Positions 1-5,922 of a stretch of DNA of 6,820 nucleotides are shown here, one piece after another. Source of the DNA: Burkholderiaceae bacterium (GTDB taxonomy: Bacteria > Pseudomonadota > Gammaproteobacteria > Burkholderiales > Burkholderiaceae_C). Location of the stretch: contig JAGOBT010000176.1 in the NCBI GenBank assembly GCA_017999135.1, forward strand, positions 1 through 6,820. Reading direction: 5' to 3'. The notes under the pieces are model-generated. The model was not told the origin of the DNA and did not search any database. It saw only the letters and a list, made by a program, of their open reading frames with translations. Made by a program: the position numbers and the translations under genes. The first letter of the stretch is position 1, and the number at the start of each line of letters is the position of its first letter.

Positions 1-1
1 C

Positions 2-310
2 GTGCGCACCGCCCGCGCCAAGGGGCTGAAGGAGTGGGTGGTGATCGTGCACCACGCGCTGCGCAATGCGCTGATCCCGGTGGTCACCCTGGTGGGGCTG
101 CAGGCGGCATTTCTGCTGGGCGGCGCGGTGGTCACCGAGACCATGTTCTCCTGGCCCGGTGTGGGCCGGCTGGCGGTGGGCGCGATCGTCAGCAGTGATT
201 TCCCCACCGCCCAGGGCGCCATCATGATCCTGGCGCTGGCCTTCCTGGTGATCAACCTGATCGTCGACGTGCTCTACGTCGTGCTCGATCCGCGGGTGCA
301 GCGGTCATGA
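2..310 (+). CDS. dppB: DppB-like ABC transporter permease, C-terminal part (5' end outside window)
   Basis: This is the last 102 residues of an inner-membrane permease of the Opp/Dpp peptide importer family; full members have about 300-340 residues, so roughly two thirds lies upstream. The opening residues RTARAKGL are the core of the EAA loop, the cytoplasmic helix that docks on the ATPase, so the GTG at base 2 is an internal valine codon and not a start. Two hydrophobic stretches follow (about residues 24-45 and 75-95) around the conserved segment ETMFSWPGVGRLAVGAI, and the protein ends in VDVLYVVLDPRVQRS, the usual DppB/OppB tail. The stop overlaps the dppC start in an ATGA, so the two are translationally coupled. 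The protein should form half of the transmembrane channel with the DppC-like protein. Family assignment is firm; the dipeptide label is by homology only. Confidence 0.93.
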   Translation: MRTARAKGLKEWVVIVHHALRNALIPVVTLVGLQAAFLLGGAVVTETMFSWPGVGRLAVGAIVSSDFPTAQGAIMILALAFLVINLIVDVLYVVLDPRVQRS

Positions 311-1194
311 ACACCACCTCTGCTGCATTGCCGGCGGCGCCGGCTGCCAACGCCGGGTTGGGCCGCCGCGCCGGCCTGGTGGCCCGCCTGGCACGCGACC
401 GGGTGGCCCTGGTGTCGGCCGTGCTGCTGGGGCTGATCGTGCTGTCGGCCCTGTGCGCGCCCTGGGTTGCGCCCTACGACCCGTACTTCACCGACCTGAA
501 CAAGACCATGCAGCCGCCCAGTGCCGAGCACTGGTTCGGCACCGACAACACCGGCCGCGACATGCTCAGCCGGGTGCTCTACGGTGCCCGCAACACCCTG
601 GTGATGGGCCTGGCCGGCGTGCTGCTGGGCGGCGGCCTGGGGGCGGTGCTCGGCATCCTGGCGGCGTTCTACAAGGGCATCGACCCGTGGATCATGCGGC
701 TGGTCGACATCCTGCTGGCCTTCCCGGCCATCATGATCGGCCTGGCGGTGGCGGCCATCCTGGGGTCGGGCCTGTCGGCGGTGATCTTCGCGCTGGTGGT
801 GTCCACCGTGCCGGATGTGGCCCGTGTGGCGCGTGGCGCCGCCGTGGGCGTGATGGGGCAGGAATTCATGGAAGCCGGCCGCGCCGTGGGCCTGCGCAAC
901 GGCACGCTGATCTGGCGCTACCTCACGCTGAACTGCATCTCCACCATCGCGGTGTTCCTCACGCTGCGCTTCGGCCAGGTGATCCTGGTGGGCTCGGCCC
1001 TGGGCTTCCTGGGCATGGGCGCGCAGCCGCCGGTGGCCGAGCTGGGCATGATGGCCGCGCAGGGGCGCGACTTCCTGTTCATGGCGCCGCACATCGCCAC
1101 CATTCCCAGCCTGGCCATCTTCGTGATCGTGCTCACCGCCAACCTGCTGGGCGACGCGGTGCGTGACGTGCTGGACCCGCGGCTGCAGCAATGA
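307..1194 (+). CDS. dppC: DppC-like ABC transporter permease
   Basis: This 295-residue inner-membrane permease is the second channel subunit of the peptide-type importer and has normal family length. The N-terminal OppC_N region has a first membrane helix at about residues 33-56 ending in APWVAPYDP, then the hallmark HWFGTDNTGRDMLSRVLYGAR at 75-95. Further hydrophobic helices lie at about 99-121, 129-152, 155-168, 211-235 and 262-282. The EAA-type ATPase-docking loop is at about 186-209 (EFMEAGRAVGL with E189, A190 and G195). The protein ends in GDAVRDVLDPRLQQ, typical of the family. The start ATG shares ATGA with the end of the upstream permease gene and has no good Shine-Dalgarno, so translation probably depends on coupling. 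Its stop again shares ATGA with an in-frame but unlikely upstream start of the next gene. Substrate specificity cannot be read from it. Confidence 0.96.
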   Translation: MNTTSAALPAAPAANAGLGRRAGLVARLARDRVALVSAVLLGLIVLSALCAPWVAPYDPYFTDLNKTMQPPSAEHWFGTDNTGRDMLSRVLYGARNTLVMGLAGVLLGGGLGAVLGILAAFYKGIDPWIMRLVDILLAFPAIMIGLAVAAILGSGLSAVIFALVVSTVPDVARVARGAAVGVMGQEFMEAGRAVGLRNGTLIWRYLTLNCISTIAVFLTLRFGQVILVGSALGFLGMGAQPPVAELGMMAAQGRDFLFMAPHIATIPSLAIFVIVLTANLLGDAVRDVLDPRLQQ

Positions 1195-1264
1195 ACCTGG
1201 CCACTGCCGACACCACCGAGCGCAGGCACATGCGCACCTTCCCCCAGCCCACCGTGGCGCACCC

Positions 1265-1269
1265 GGAGA
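1265..1269 (+). promoter_or_regulatory. Ribosome binding site for the SBP gene
   Basis: GGAGA ends five bases before ATG 1275, a normal Shine-Dalgarno distance. No comparable match precedes ATG 1191, and only a weak AGG precedes ATG 1230. This site decides the start and agrees with the signal peptide. It also gives the SBP gene independent initiation in an operon whose other junctions overlap. Confidence 0.75.
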
Positions 1270-1274
1270 CAACC

Positions 1275-2867
1275 ATGCCCCTGCACACGACCCGCGCCCT
1301 TGCCACCGGCCTGCTGGCCGCGCTGGCCACGTTCACCGGCGCCACCGCTTCGGCCCAGACGCTGAACATGGCCAAGGCCCTGGACAGCCCGCACTACGAC
1401 AGCCAGCGCACCACCTGGAGCCCCACGTCCGACGTGACGCACATGATCCAGGACACCCTGGTGGCATTGGACTGGGACGGCAAGACCGCCGTGCCGCTGC
1501 TGGCCAGGAGCTGGACCATCAGCCCCGACGGCAAGCTCTACACCTTCAAGCTGCGCGACGACGTCCAGTTCTGCAGCGGCAAGAAGTTCACCGCGGCCGA
1601 CGTGGTCTACAGCTTCAACCGCCAGAAGGACCCGGCCACCCGCGCGCCCTATGCCTGGCGCGCCGGCAAGATCAAGGAACTGCGCGCGCCCGATCCGTAC
1701 ACGGTGGAGTACGAACTGGTCGAGCCCTATTCCGACCTGATGGTGCAGCTGACCATGTTCAACAACAGCATCCACAACAAGGAGAGCGTGGACGCCCTGG
1801 GCAAGGACTACGGCATCAAGGGCATCGACGGCACCGGCCCCTGGTGCTGGGTGAGCTGGCAGCCGCGCACCGAGCTGCAGCTCAAGCGCCACGACGCCTA
1901 CAAGTGGGGCCCCACGCCGATGTACAAGAACCCGGGCCCGGTGAAGTACGAGCGGCTGTCGATCAAGATCGTGCCCGAGGATTCCAGCCGCCTGGCAGCC
2001 ATGATGAGCGGCCGCTTCGACATCACCAGCCACTTTCCCACCCAGTTCATCGACCAGGCCAGGAAGAGCCCGATGCTGAACGTGGAAGAGGCCAACCCCA
2101 ACTTCCAGCTGATGTACTTCGGCTTCAAGGCGAGCCGGCCGCTGGTGTCGGACAAGCGGGTGCGCGAGGCCATGAGCATCGGCATCAACCGGGCCGAGCT
2201 GGTCAAGGGCGTGATGCTGGGGCAGGCCGCACCGGCCTACACCTACATCCATGAAGGCGCGCTCGACTTCAACCCCGCCACCAAGGGCATCATCAAGGAA
2301 GACGTGGCCCGGGCCAACAAGCTGCTGGATGAGGCCGGCTGGGCCAAGAAGGGCCCCGACGGCATCCGCATCAATGCCCAGGGCGAGCGCCTGGCGCCGG
2401 TGGTCTTCATCCCGCAGGTGACCTACTTTCCGCGCATGACCGAGGCCATCCAGGGCTACATGCGCAAGATCGGGGTCGACTGGAAGATCACCGCGCTCGA
2501 ATCCACCATCATGCCGGCCAAGCTGAGCGGCCAGGACTTCGACCTGTGGACGGTGACTGTGCCCTACCTGTCGGCCGGTGAGCTGATGATCTTCTACTTC
2601 GACTCGGCCCAGATCCCGGTGCCCAACCGCATGAACTGGAAAGATGCCGCCACCGATGCCGCCATCGCCAAGGGCAAGACGGCGCTGAACGCCGCCGACC
2701 GGGCCGCCGGCTTCATGGCAGCGCAGGACATCGTGATGAAGGAGCACCTCTGGATCCCGGTGATGAACCCGCGCATGTACCAGACCACCACCAAGAAGGT
2801 GAAGGGTGCGCGGGCGCACATGCTGTTCCAGTACACCTTCTACAAGGGCCTCGACACATCGCCATGA
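1275..2867 (+). CDS. ABC transporter periplasmic substrate-binding protein, SBP_bac_5 (peptide/opine/nickel) family
   Basis: This predicted exported binding protein has 530 residues and captures the substrate for the adjacent permeases and ATPases. A Sec signal peptide is clear: MPLHTTR, a hydrophobic core at about 8-25, and an ASA|Q cleavage site after residue 27, leaving a mature chain of about 503 residues, normal for the family. Cluster 5 hallmarks include LARSWTISPDGKLYTFKLRDDV, FTAADVVYSFNRQ, GIDGTGPW, KYERLSIKIVPEDSSRLAAMMSGRFDI, VREAMSIGINRAELVKGVMLG and ANKLLDEAGW. ATG 1275 is chosen over the in-frame ATG 1191 (28 residues longer) because it gives a clean signal peptide and has GGAGA five bases upstream. 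The mature chain has two cysteines, C100 and C191, which could pair. The segment matching the DppA ligand-binding acidic motif reads SAGELMIFYF (433-442) and lacks the usual aspartates. It is DppA-like in family, but the ligand is unknown, so no symbol is given. Confidence 0.93.
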   Translation: MPLHTTRALATGLLAALATFTGATASAQTLNMAKALDSPHYDSQRTTWSPTSDVTHMIQDTLVALDWDGKTAVPLLARSWTISPDGKLYTFKLRDDVQFCSGKKFTAADVVYSFNRQKDPATRAPYAWRAGKIKELRAPDPYTVEYELVEPYSDLMVQLTMFNNSIHNKESVDALGKDYGIKGIDGTGPWCWVSWQPRTELQLKRHDAYKWGPTPMYKNPGPVKYERLSIKIVPEDSSRLAAMMSGRFDITSHFPTQFIDQARKSPMLNVEEANPNFQLMYFGFKASRPLVSDKRVREAMSIGINRAELVKGVMLGQAAPAYTYIHEGALDFNPATKGIIKEDVARANKLLDEAGWAKKGPDGIRINAQGERLAPVVFIPQVTYFPRMTEAIQGYMRKIGVDWKITALESTIMPAKLSGQDFDLWTVTVPYLSAGELMIFYFDSAQIPVPNRMNWKDAATDAAIAKGKTALNAADRAAGFMAAQDIVMKEHLWIPVMNPRMYQTTTKKVKGARAHMLFQYTFYKGLDTSP

Positions 2868-3913
2868 GCATGCCCGATGCCCCTGGCAGCGCGGCCAGCG
2901 ACGTCCCGCTGCTGGACGTGCGCAACCTGCGCACCTGGTTCCACACCGAGCGCGGCCTGTTCAAGGCGGTGGACGGCATCAGCTTCCAGGTGCGGCGCGG
3001 CCGCGCCGTGGGGCTGGTGGGTGAATCGGGCTGCGGCAAGAGCGTCACCTCGCTGTCGCTGATGGGCCTGGTGCCGCAGCCGCCGGGCCAGGTGCAGGCC
3101 GATGCGCTGCTGTTCGAGGGCCGCGACGTGATGGCCCTGTCGGCCGACGAGCGGCGCCTGCTGCGCGGCGGCCGCATGGCCATGGTGTTCCAGGAGCCGA
3201 TGACCAGCCTGAACCCGGTGCACACCATCGGCGCGCAGATCGTCGAGGCGCTGCGGGCCCACACCGGCATGTCGTACGACGACGCGAAGAAGCGCGCCAT
3301 CGAGGTGCTGGAGCTGGTGCGCATCCCGTCGGCGGCGCAGCGGTTCGACGACTTTCCGCACCGGCTGTCGGGCGGCATGCGCCAGCGGGTGATGATCGCC
3401 ATGGCCCTGGCCTGTGAACCTGTGCTGCTGGTGGCCGACGAACCCACCACCGCGCTCGACGTCACCATCCAGGCGCAGATCCTCGATTTGCTGCGTGATC
3501 TGCAGCAGCGCCTGGGCATGGCGGTGCTGATCATCACGCACGATCTCGGCGTGATCGCCGAGCTGGTTGATGAGGTGATCGTGATGTACGCCGGCCAGAT
3601 CGTCGAGAGCGCACCGGTGCAGGCCCTGTTCGACGACCCGCAGCACCCGTACACCATCGGCCTGCTGGGCTCGATCCCACGGCTGGACGTGGTGCGCGAG
3701 CGCCTGTCCACCATCGAGGGCAGCGTGCCCAGCCCGGCCAGCCAGCCGGCCGGCTGCCGCTTTGCGCCGCGCTGCCCGTTCGCCGACGCCCACTGCCATG
3801 CCAGCCAGCCGCCGCTGCGCAGCATGGGCCCCGGCCACCAGGTGGCCTGCTGGAAGGCGCCGGTCGAACTGGCCGGGGCGCCCACTCAGGAACTGGCCGA
3901 TGTCCAACGTTGA
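2864..3913 (+). CDS. dppD: DppD-like ABC transporter ATP-binding protein
   Basis: This 349-residue cytoplasmic ATPase is one of the two nucleotide-binding subunits. The ABC motifs are complete and in order: Walker A GESGCGKS (53-60), Q-loop [11 protein letters not shown] with Q110, signature LSGGMRQR (168-175), Walker B LLVADE (188-193), D-loop ALD (197-199) and H-loop H226 in ITHDLG. The C-terminal oligopeptide-type domain begins around HPYTIGLL (261-268) and carries four cysteines, C298, C304, C311 and C329. In this family that cluster has been tied to iron-sulfur binding in the mycobacterial OppD homologue; binding here is inference. ATG 2864 shares ATGA with the SBP stop; ATG 2870 (two residues shorter) is an alternative. 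The nearest purine-rich run (AAGGG at 2844-2848) is too far away, so coupling is likely. Length and the lack of defects indicate a working subunit pairing with the DppF-like protein. Confidence 0.96.
   Translation: MSMPDAPGSAASDVPLLDVRNLRTWFHTERGLFKAVDGISFQVRRGRAVGLVGESGCGKSVTSLSLMGLVPQPPGQVQADALLFEGRDVMALSADERRLLRGGRMAMVFQEPMTSLNPVHTIGAQIVEALRAHTGMSYDDAKKRAIEVLELVRIPSAAQRFDDFPHRLSGGMRQRVMIAMALACEPVLLVADEPTTALDVTIQAQILDLLRDLQQRLGMAVLIITHDLGVIAELVDEVIVMYAGQIVESAPVQALFDDPQHPYTIGLLGSIPRLDVVRERLSTIEGSVPSPASQPAGCRFAPRCPFADAHCHASQPPLRSMGPGHQVACWKAPVELAGAPTQELADVQR
3888..3892 (+). promoter_or_regulatory. Ribosome binding site for dppF
   Basis: AGGAA lies inside the 3' end of dppD, seven bases before ATG 3900. 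It supports this start over the longer open frame that begins at 3762. Confidence 0.7.
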
Positions 3914-5012
3914 GGCGAAGGTGGGGGCCGCAGGCGACACGCCGGTGCTGTCGGTGCGCGGCCTGGTCAAGCACTTCCCGGTGCAGCGCGGTGTGGTCAT
4001 CAGCCGCACCGTGGGCCAGGTGCGCGCGGTCGACGATGTCAGCTTCGACATCGCCCGTGGCGAGACGCTGGCGCTGGTGGGTGAATCAGGCTGCGGCAAG
4101 AGCACCACCGGCCGGCTGGTGCTGCGGCTGATTCCGCCCACCGGCGGGTCGGTGCAGTTCAAGGGCCAGGAGATCGCCACTGCCAGCGACGAGCAGATGC
4201 GCAGCATGCGCCGGCACCTGCAGATCATCTTCCAGGACCCGTATGCGTCGCTGAACCCGCGCATGACGATTGGTGACATCCTCACCGAGCCGATGGCGGT
4301 GCACGGCATCGGCAGCCAGGCCGAGCGCGCCGAGCGGGTGAGTGAACTGCTGCAGGTGGTGGGCCTGCTGCCCGAGCATGCACGCCGTTATCCGCACCAG
4401 TTCTCGGGCGGGCAGCGCCAGCGCGTCGGCATCGCCCGCGCGCTGGCGGTGCAGCCCGACCTGATCGTCTGCGACGAGCCGGTGTCGGCGCTGGATGTGT
4501 CGATCCAGGCCCAGGTCGTCAACCTGCTGCAGGACTTGCAGAAGCGCTTCGGCCTGAGCTACCTGTTCATCGCCCACGACCTGGCGGTGGTCAAGCACAT
4601 CAGCGACCGGGTGGCGGTGATGTACCTGGGCAGGCTGGTGGAGATGGCCGACAAGAAGGCCTTGTACGCGCGCCCGCTGCACCCCTACACCCAGGCCCTG
4701 CTGTCGGCCATTCCGCGGCCCGAGCCCGGTGTGCAGCGCACCCGCATCCTGCTGACCGGTGATGTGCCCAGCGCCATGCACCCGCCCAGCGGCTGCCGCT
4801 TCCACACCCGCTGCCCGCATGCACAGGCGCGTTGCCGCAGCGAAGAGCCCGCGCTGCGCGAGGCAGCGCCCGGCCACCGCGTGGCCTGCCACTTCTTCGA
4901 GACCCTGCCGCTGCCGGCGGGCGTGGCGGCCACCGAGAAACAGGACCAGGGCCGCTTTGCTCTGCGCCTGGCGGCCTTTGAAGCTGCACGTCGGCCGGCC
5001 GCACCGGGTTGA
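3900..5012 (+). CDS. dppF: DppF-like ABC transporter ATP-binding protein
   Basis: This 370-residue cytoplasmic ATPase is the partner of the DppD-like subunit. Motifs in order are Walker A GESGCGKS (61-68), Q-loop [11 protein letters not shown] with Q112, signature FSGGQRQR (168-175), Walker B LIVCDE (188-193), D-loop ALD (197-199) and H-loop H226 in IAHDLAVV. The insert [11 protein letters not shown] before Walker A and the YASLNPRM Q-loop are typical of the DppF/OppF side. The C-terminal domain has [12 protein letters not shown] (261-272) and four cysteines, C299, C305, C312 and C330, spaced exactly as in the DppD-like protein. About 40 residues follow C330, making it some 35 residues longer than E. 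coli DppF (334). ATG 3900 is chosen because AGGAA lies seven bases upstream and the family N-terminus starts there. The frame stays open back to 3762, but that extension is an out-of-frame reading of the DppD gene. The gene overlaps dppD by 14 bp. Confidence 0.96.
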   Translation: MSNVEAKVGAAGDTPVLSVRGLVKHFPVQRGVVISRTVGQVRAVDDVSFDIARGETLALVGESGCGKSTTGRLVLRLIPPTGGSVQFKGQEIATASDEQMRSMRRHLQIIFQDPYASLNPRMTIGDILTEPMAVHGIGSQAERAERVSELLQVVGLLPEHARRYPHQFSGGQRQRVGIARALAVQPDLIVCDEPVSALDVSIQAQVVNLLQDLQKRFGLSYLFIAHDLAVVKHISDRVAVMYLGRLVEMADKKALYARPLHPYTQALLSAIPRPEPGVQRTRILLTGDVPSAMHPPSGCRFHTRCPHAQARCRSEEPALREAAPGHRVACHFFETLPLPAGVAATEKQDQGRFALRLAAFEAARRPAAPG

Positions 5013-5013
5013 C

Positions 5014-5047
5014 CCTCAGGTGACGGCGCCGCCGTGGCGGCCTGGGG
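5014..5047 (+). terminator. GC-rich stem-loop after dppF, possible terminator without U-tract
   Basis: CCTCAGG (5014-5020) can pair with CCTGGGG (5041-5047) over seven pairs including one G-U, and inside it CCGCC (5029-5033) pairs with GGCGG (5036-5040). The inner hairpin stacks directly on the outer stem on the 3' side. It starts two bases after the dppF stop, where a transcription end is expected. No T-run follows, so it is not a canonical intrinsic terminator; it may protect a 3' end or be a product of GC-rich composition. Confidence 0.35.
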
Positions 5048-5050
5048 CAC

Positions 5051-5090
5051 AATGGCAAAAAATAGCACGATCGTTCGATTTCTTGCCATT
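5051..5090. promoter_or_regulatory. 40-bp near-perfect palindrome upstream of etfB, probable operator
   Basis: An inverted repeat is centred between bases 5070 and 5071. Pairing outward, 17 of 20 positions match. The centre is the perfect 8-bp palindrome ACGATCGT (5067-5074), flanked by AAAT (5060-5063) and ATTT (5078-5081), and closed by outer arms AATGGCAA (5051-5058) and TTGCCATT (5083-5090). Only the pairs 5066/5075, 5064/5077 and 5059/5082 fail. It is an A+T-rich island in very GC-rich DNA and sits 81 bp before the etfB start. A site of this size and symmetry suits a dimeric regulator, or two dimers. TetR-family regulators of fatty-acid oxidation genes (PsrA, FadP and LiuQ types) have been assigned to such genes in proteobacteria, so a FadP-like protein is my first guess. 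I cannot check its consensus here. Confidence 0.65.
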
Positions 5091-5118
5091 CCCTGGTGCG
5101 CAACCCGCCACCTAGAAT
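5089..5118 (+). promoter_or_regulatory. Possible sigma70-type promoter for etfBA
   Basis: TAGAAT (5113-5118) matches the -10 consensus at five of six bases and would place transcription start near 5125, giving a leader of about 45 nt. The best -35 at 18-bp spacing is TTCCCT (5089-5094), only three of six matches, so the promoter would be weak or need help from a bound regulator. The palindrome ends at this -35 and would centre near -55. The -10 could be a chance match. Confidence 0.35.
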
Positions 5119-5136
5119 TCGGCAAGTCTCAGCCAG

Positions 5137-5156
5137 ATCCATCCAACCATCCATCC
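5137..5156 (+). repeat. ATCC-type tetranucleotide repeat in the etfB leader
   Basis: Five tandem four-base units are present: ATCC, ATCC, AACC, ATCC, ATCC. They end right at the Shine-Dalgarno AGGAG. The array is short and interrupted, so slippage is probably rare. It keeps the leader unstructured and poor in G just before the ribosome binding site, which may aid translation (inference). Confidence 0.55.
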
Positions 5157-5161
5157 AGGAG
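5157..5161 (+). promoter_or_regulatory. Ribosome binding site for etfB
   Basis: AGGAG lies nine bases before ATG 5171. It supports that start over the in-frame ATG at 5096, which would add 25 residues read from leader DNA and foreign to the family. Confidence 0.8.
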
Positions 5162-5170
5162 CCGCGTGAC

Positions 5171-5920
5171 ATGAAGGTATTGGTGCCCGTGAAGCGTGTT
5201 GTCGACTACAACGTCAAGGTGCGCGTGAAGTCCGACGGCACGGGGGTCGACATCGCCAACGTGAAGATGAGCATGAACCCCTTTGACGAGATCGCCGTCG
5301 AGGAGGCCGTGCGCCTGAAGGAGAAGGGCGTGGTGACGGAAGTCATCGCCGTGTCCTGCGGTGTCACCCAGTGCCAGGAAACCCTGCGCACGGCCATGGC
5401 CATCGGCGCCGACCGCGGCATCCTGGTCGAGTGCGCCGATGAACTGCAGCCGCTGGCCGTGGCCAAGCTGCTGAAGGCCCTGGTCGACAAGGAGCAGCCG
5501 GGCCTGATCATCCTGGGCAAGCAGGCCATCGACGACGACTGCAACCAGACCGGCCAGATGCTGGCCGCGCTGGCCGGCCTGCCGCAGGCGACGTTCGCCA
5601 GCAAGGTCGAGGTGGTGGACGGCAAGCTGAACTGCACCCGCGAGATCGACGGCGGCCTGGAGACGCTGACGCTCAGCCTGCCGGCGGTGATCACCACCGA
5701 CCTGCGCCTGAACGAGCCGCGCTACGTCACCCTGCCCAACATCATGAAGGCGAAGAAGAAGACGCTGGACGTGGTGAAGCCAGCCGACCTGGGCGTGGAC
5801 GTCACGCCCCGCATCAAGACGCTGAACGTCAGCGAGCCGCCCAAGCGCGGCGCCGGCATCAAGGTGCCCGATGTGGCGACGCTGGTGGCGAAGCTGAAGA
5901 ACGAAGCAAAGGTGATCTGA
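5171..5920 (+). CDS. etfB: Electron transfer flavoprotein subunit beta
   Basis: This 249-residue protein has the usual EtfB length. It is the small subunit of the cytoplasmic heterodimer that accepts electrons from acyl-CoA dehydrogenases and related flavoproteins and delivers them to membrane ETF:ubiquinone oxidoreductase. The N-terminus [14 protein letters not shown] and the [16 protein letters not shown] segment (36-51) are classic. [13 protein letters not shown] (116-128) corresponds to the AMP-binding region, and the EtfB signature covers about 149-176 (from [14 protein letters not shown] to PAVITT). [10 protein letters not shown] (188-197) matches the recognition loop that docks into partner dehydrogenases, with L188 at the position of the human anchor leucine. 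The protein most resembles the canonical AMP-containing ETF of fatty-acid and amino-acid oxidation rather than bifurcating FixB/FixA-type ETFs. etfA starts two bases after the stop, so the pair is surely co-transcribed. The upstream palindrome suggests control by an acyl-CoA-type signal (inference). Confidence 0.97.
   Translation: MKVLVPVKRVVDYNVKVRVKSDGTGVDIANVKMSMNPFDEIAVEEAVRLKEKGVVTEVIAVSCGVTQCQETLRTAMAIGADRGILVECADELQPLAVAKLLKALVDKEQPGLIILGKQAIDDDCNQTGQMLAALAGLPQATFASKVEVVDGKLNCTREIDGGLETLTLSLPAVITTDLRLNEPRYVTLPNIMKAKKKTLDVVKPADLGVDVTPRIKTLNVSEPPKRGAGIKVPDVATLVAKLKNEAKVI
5910..5917 (+). promoter_or_regulatory. Ribosome binding site for etfA
   Basis: AGGTGATC is an eight-base match to the complement of the 16S rRNA 3' end and stops five bases before ATG 5923. 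It lies within the last codons of etfB and fixes the etfA start. Confidence 0.75.
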
Positions 5921-5922
5921 CC

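Noticed and set aside
274..1272. A 332-codon - strand frame opposite dppC
   Set aside because: Shadow of dppC; composition is His/Gln/Gly/Arg-rich and no motif is seen.
918..2819. A 633-codon open frame on the - strand across dppC and the SBP gene
   Set aside because: It is antisense to two firm genes, its protein is rich in His, Gly, Ala and Arg with no recognisable domain, and such frames are common in GC-rich DNA with strong codon bias.
3762..3899. Upstream extension of the dppF frame by 46 codons
   Set aside because: It reads the dppD gene out of frame, is Arg/Pro/Ala-rich, and the good Shine-Dalgarno and family start are at 3900.
2840..4309. Long - strand open frames opposite dppD and dppF (also 2713-3885)
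   Set aside because: Low-complexity antisense readings of conserved ABC ATPase genes, with no family resemblance.
5043..5060. Possible sigma54 promoter (GGGGCAC followed by ATGGCA)
   Set aside because: The GG and GC elements do not have the required spacing and the TTGC element is absent.
5083..5118. TTGCCA at 5083-5088 as the -35 partner of TAGAAT at 5113-5118
   Set aside because: The spacer would be 24 bp, too long for a sigma70 promoter; TTGCCA is better explained as an arm of the palindrome.
5096..5170. Upstream extension of the etfB frame by 25 codons
   Set aside because: It runs through the promoter and leader region; EtfB proteins begin at the MKVLVPVKR sequence at 5171, which has its own AGGAG.
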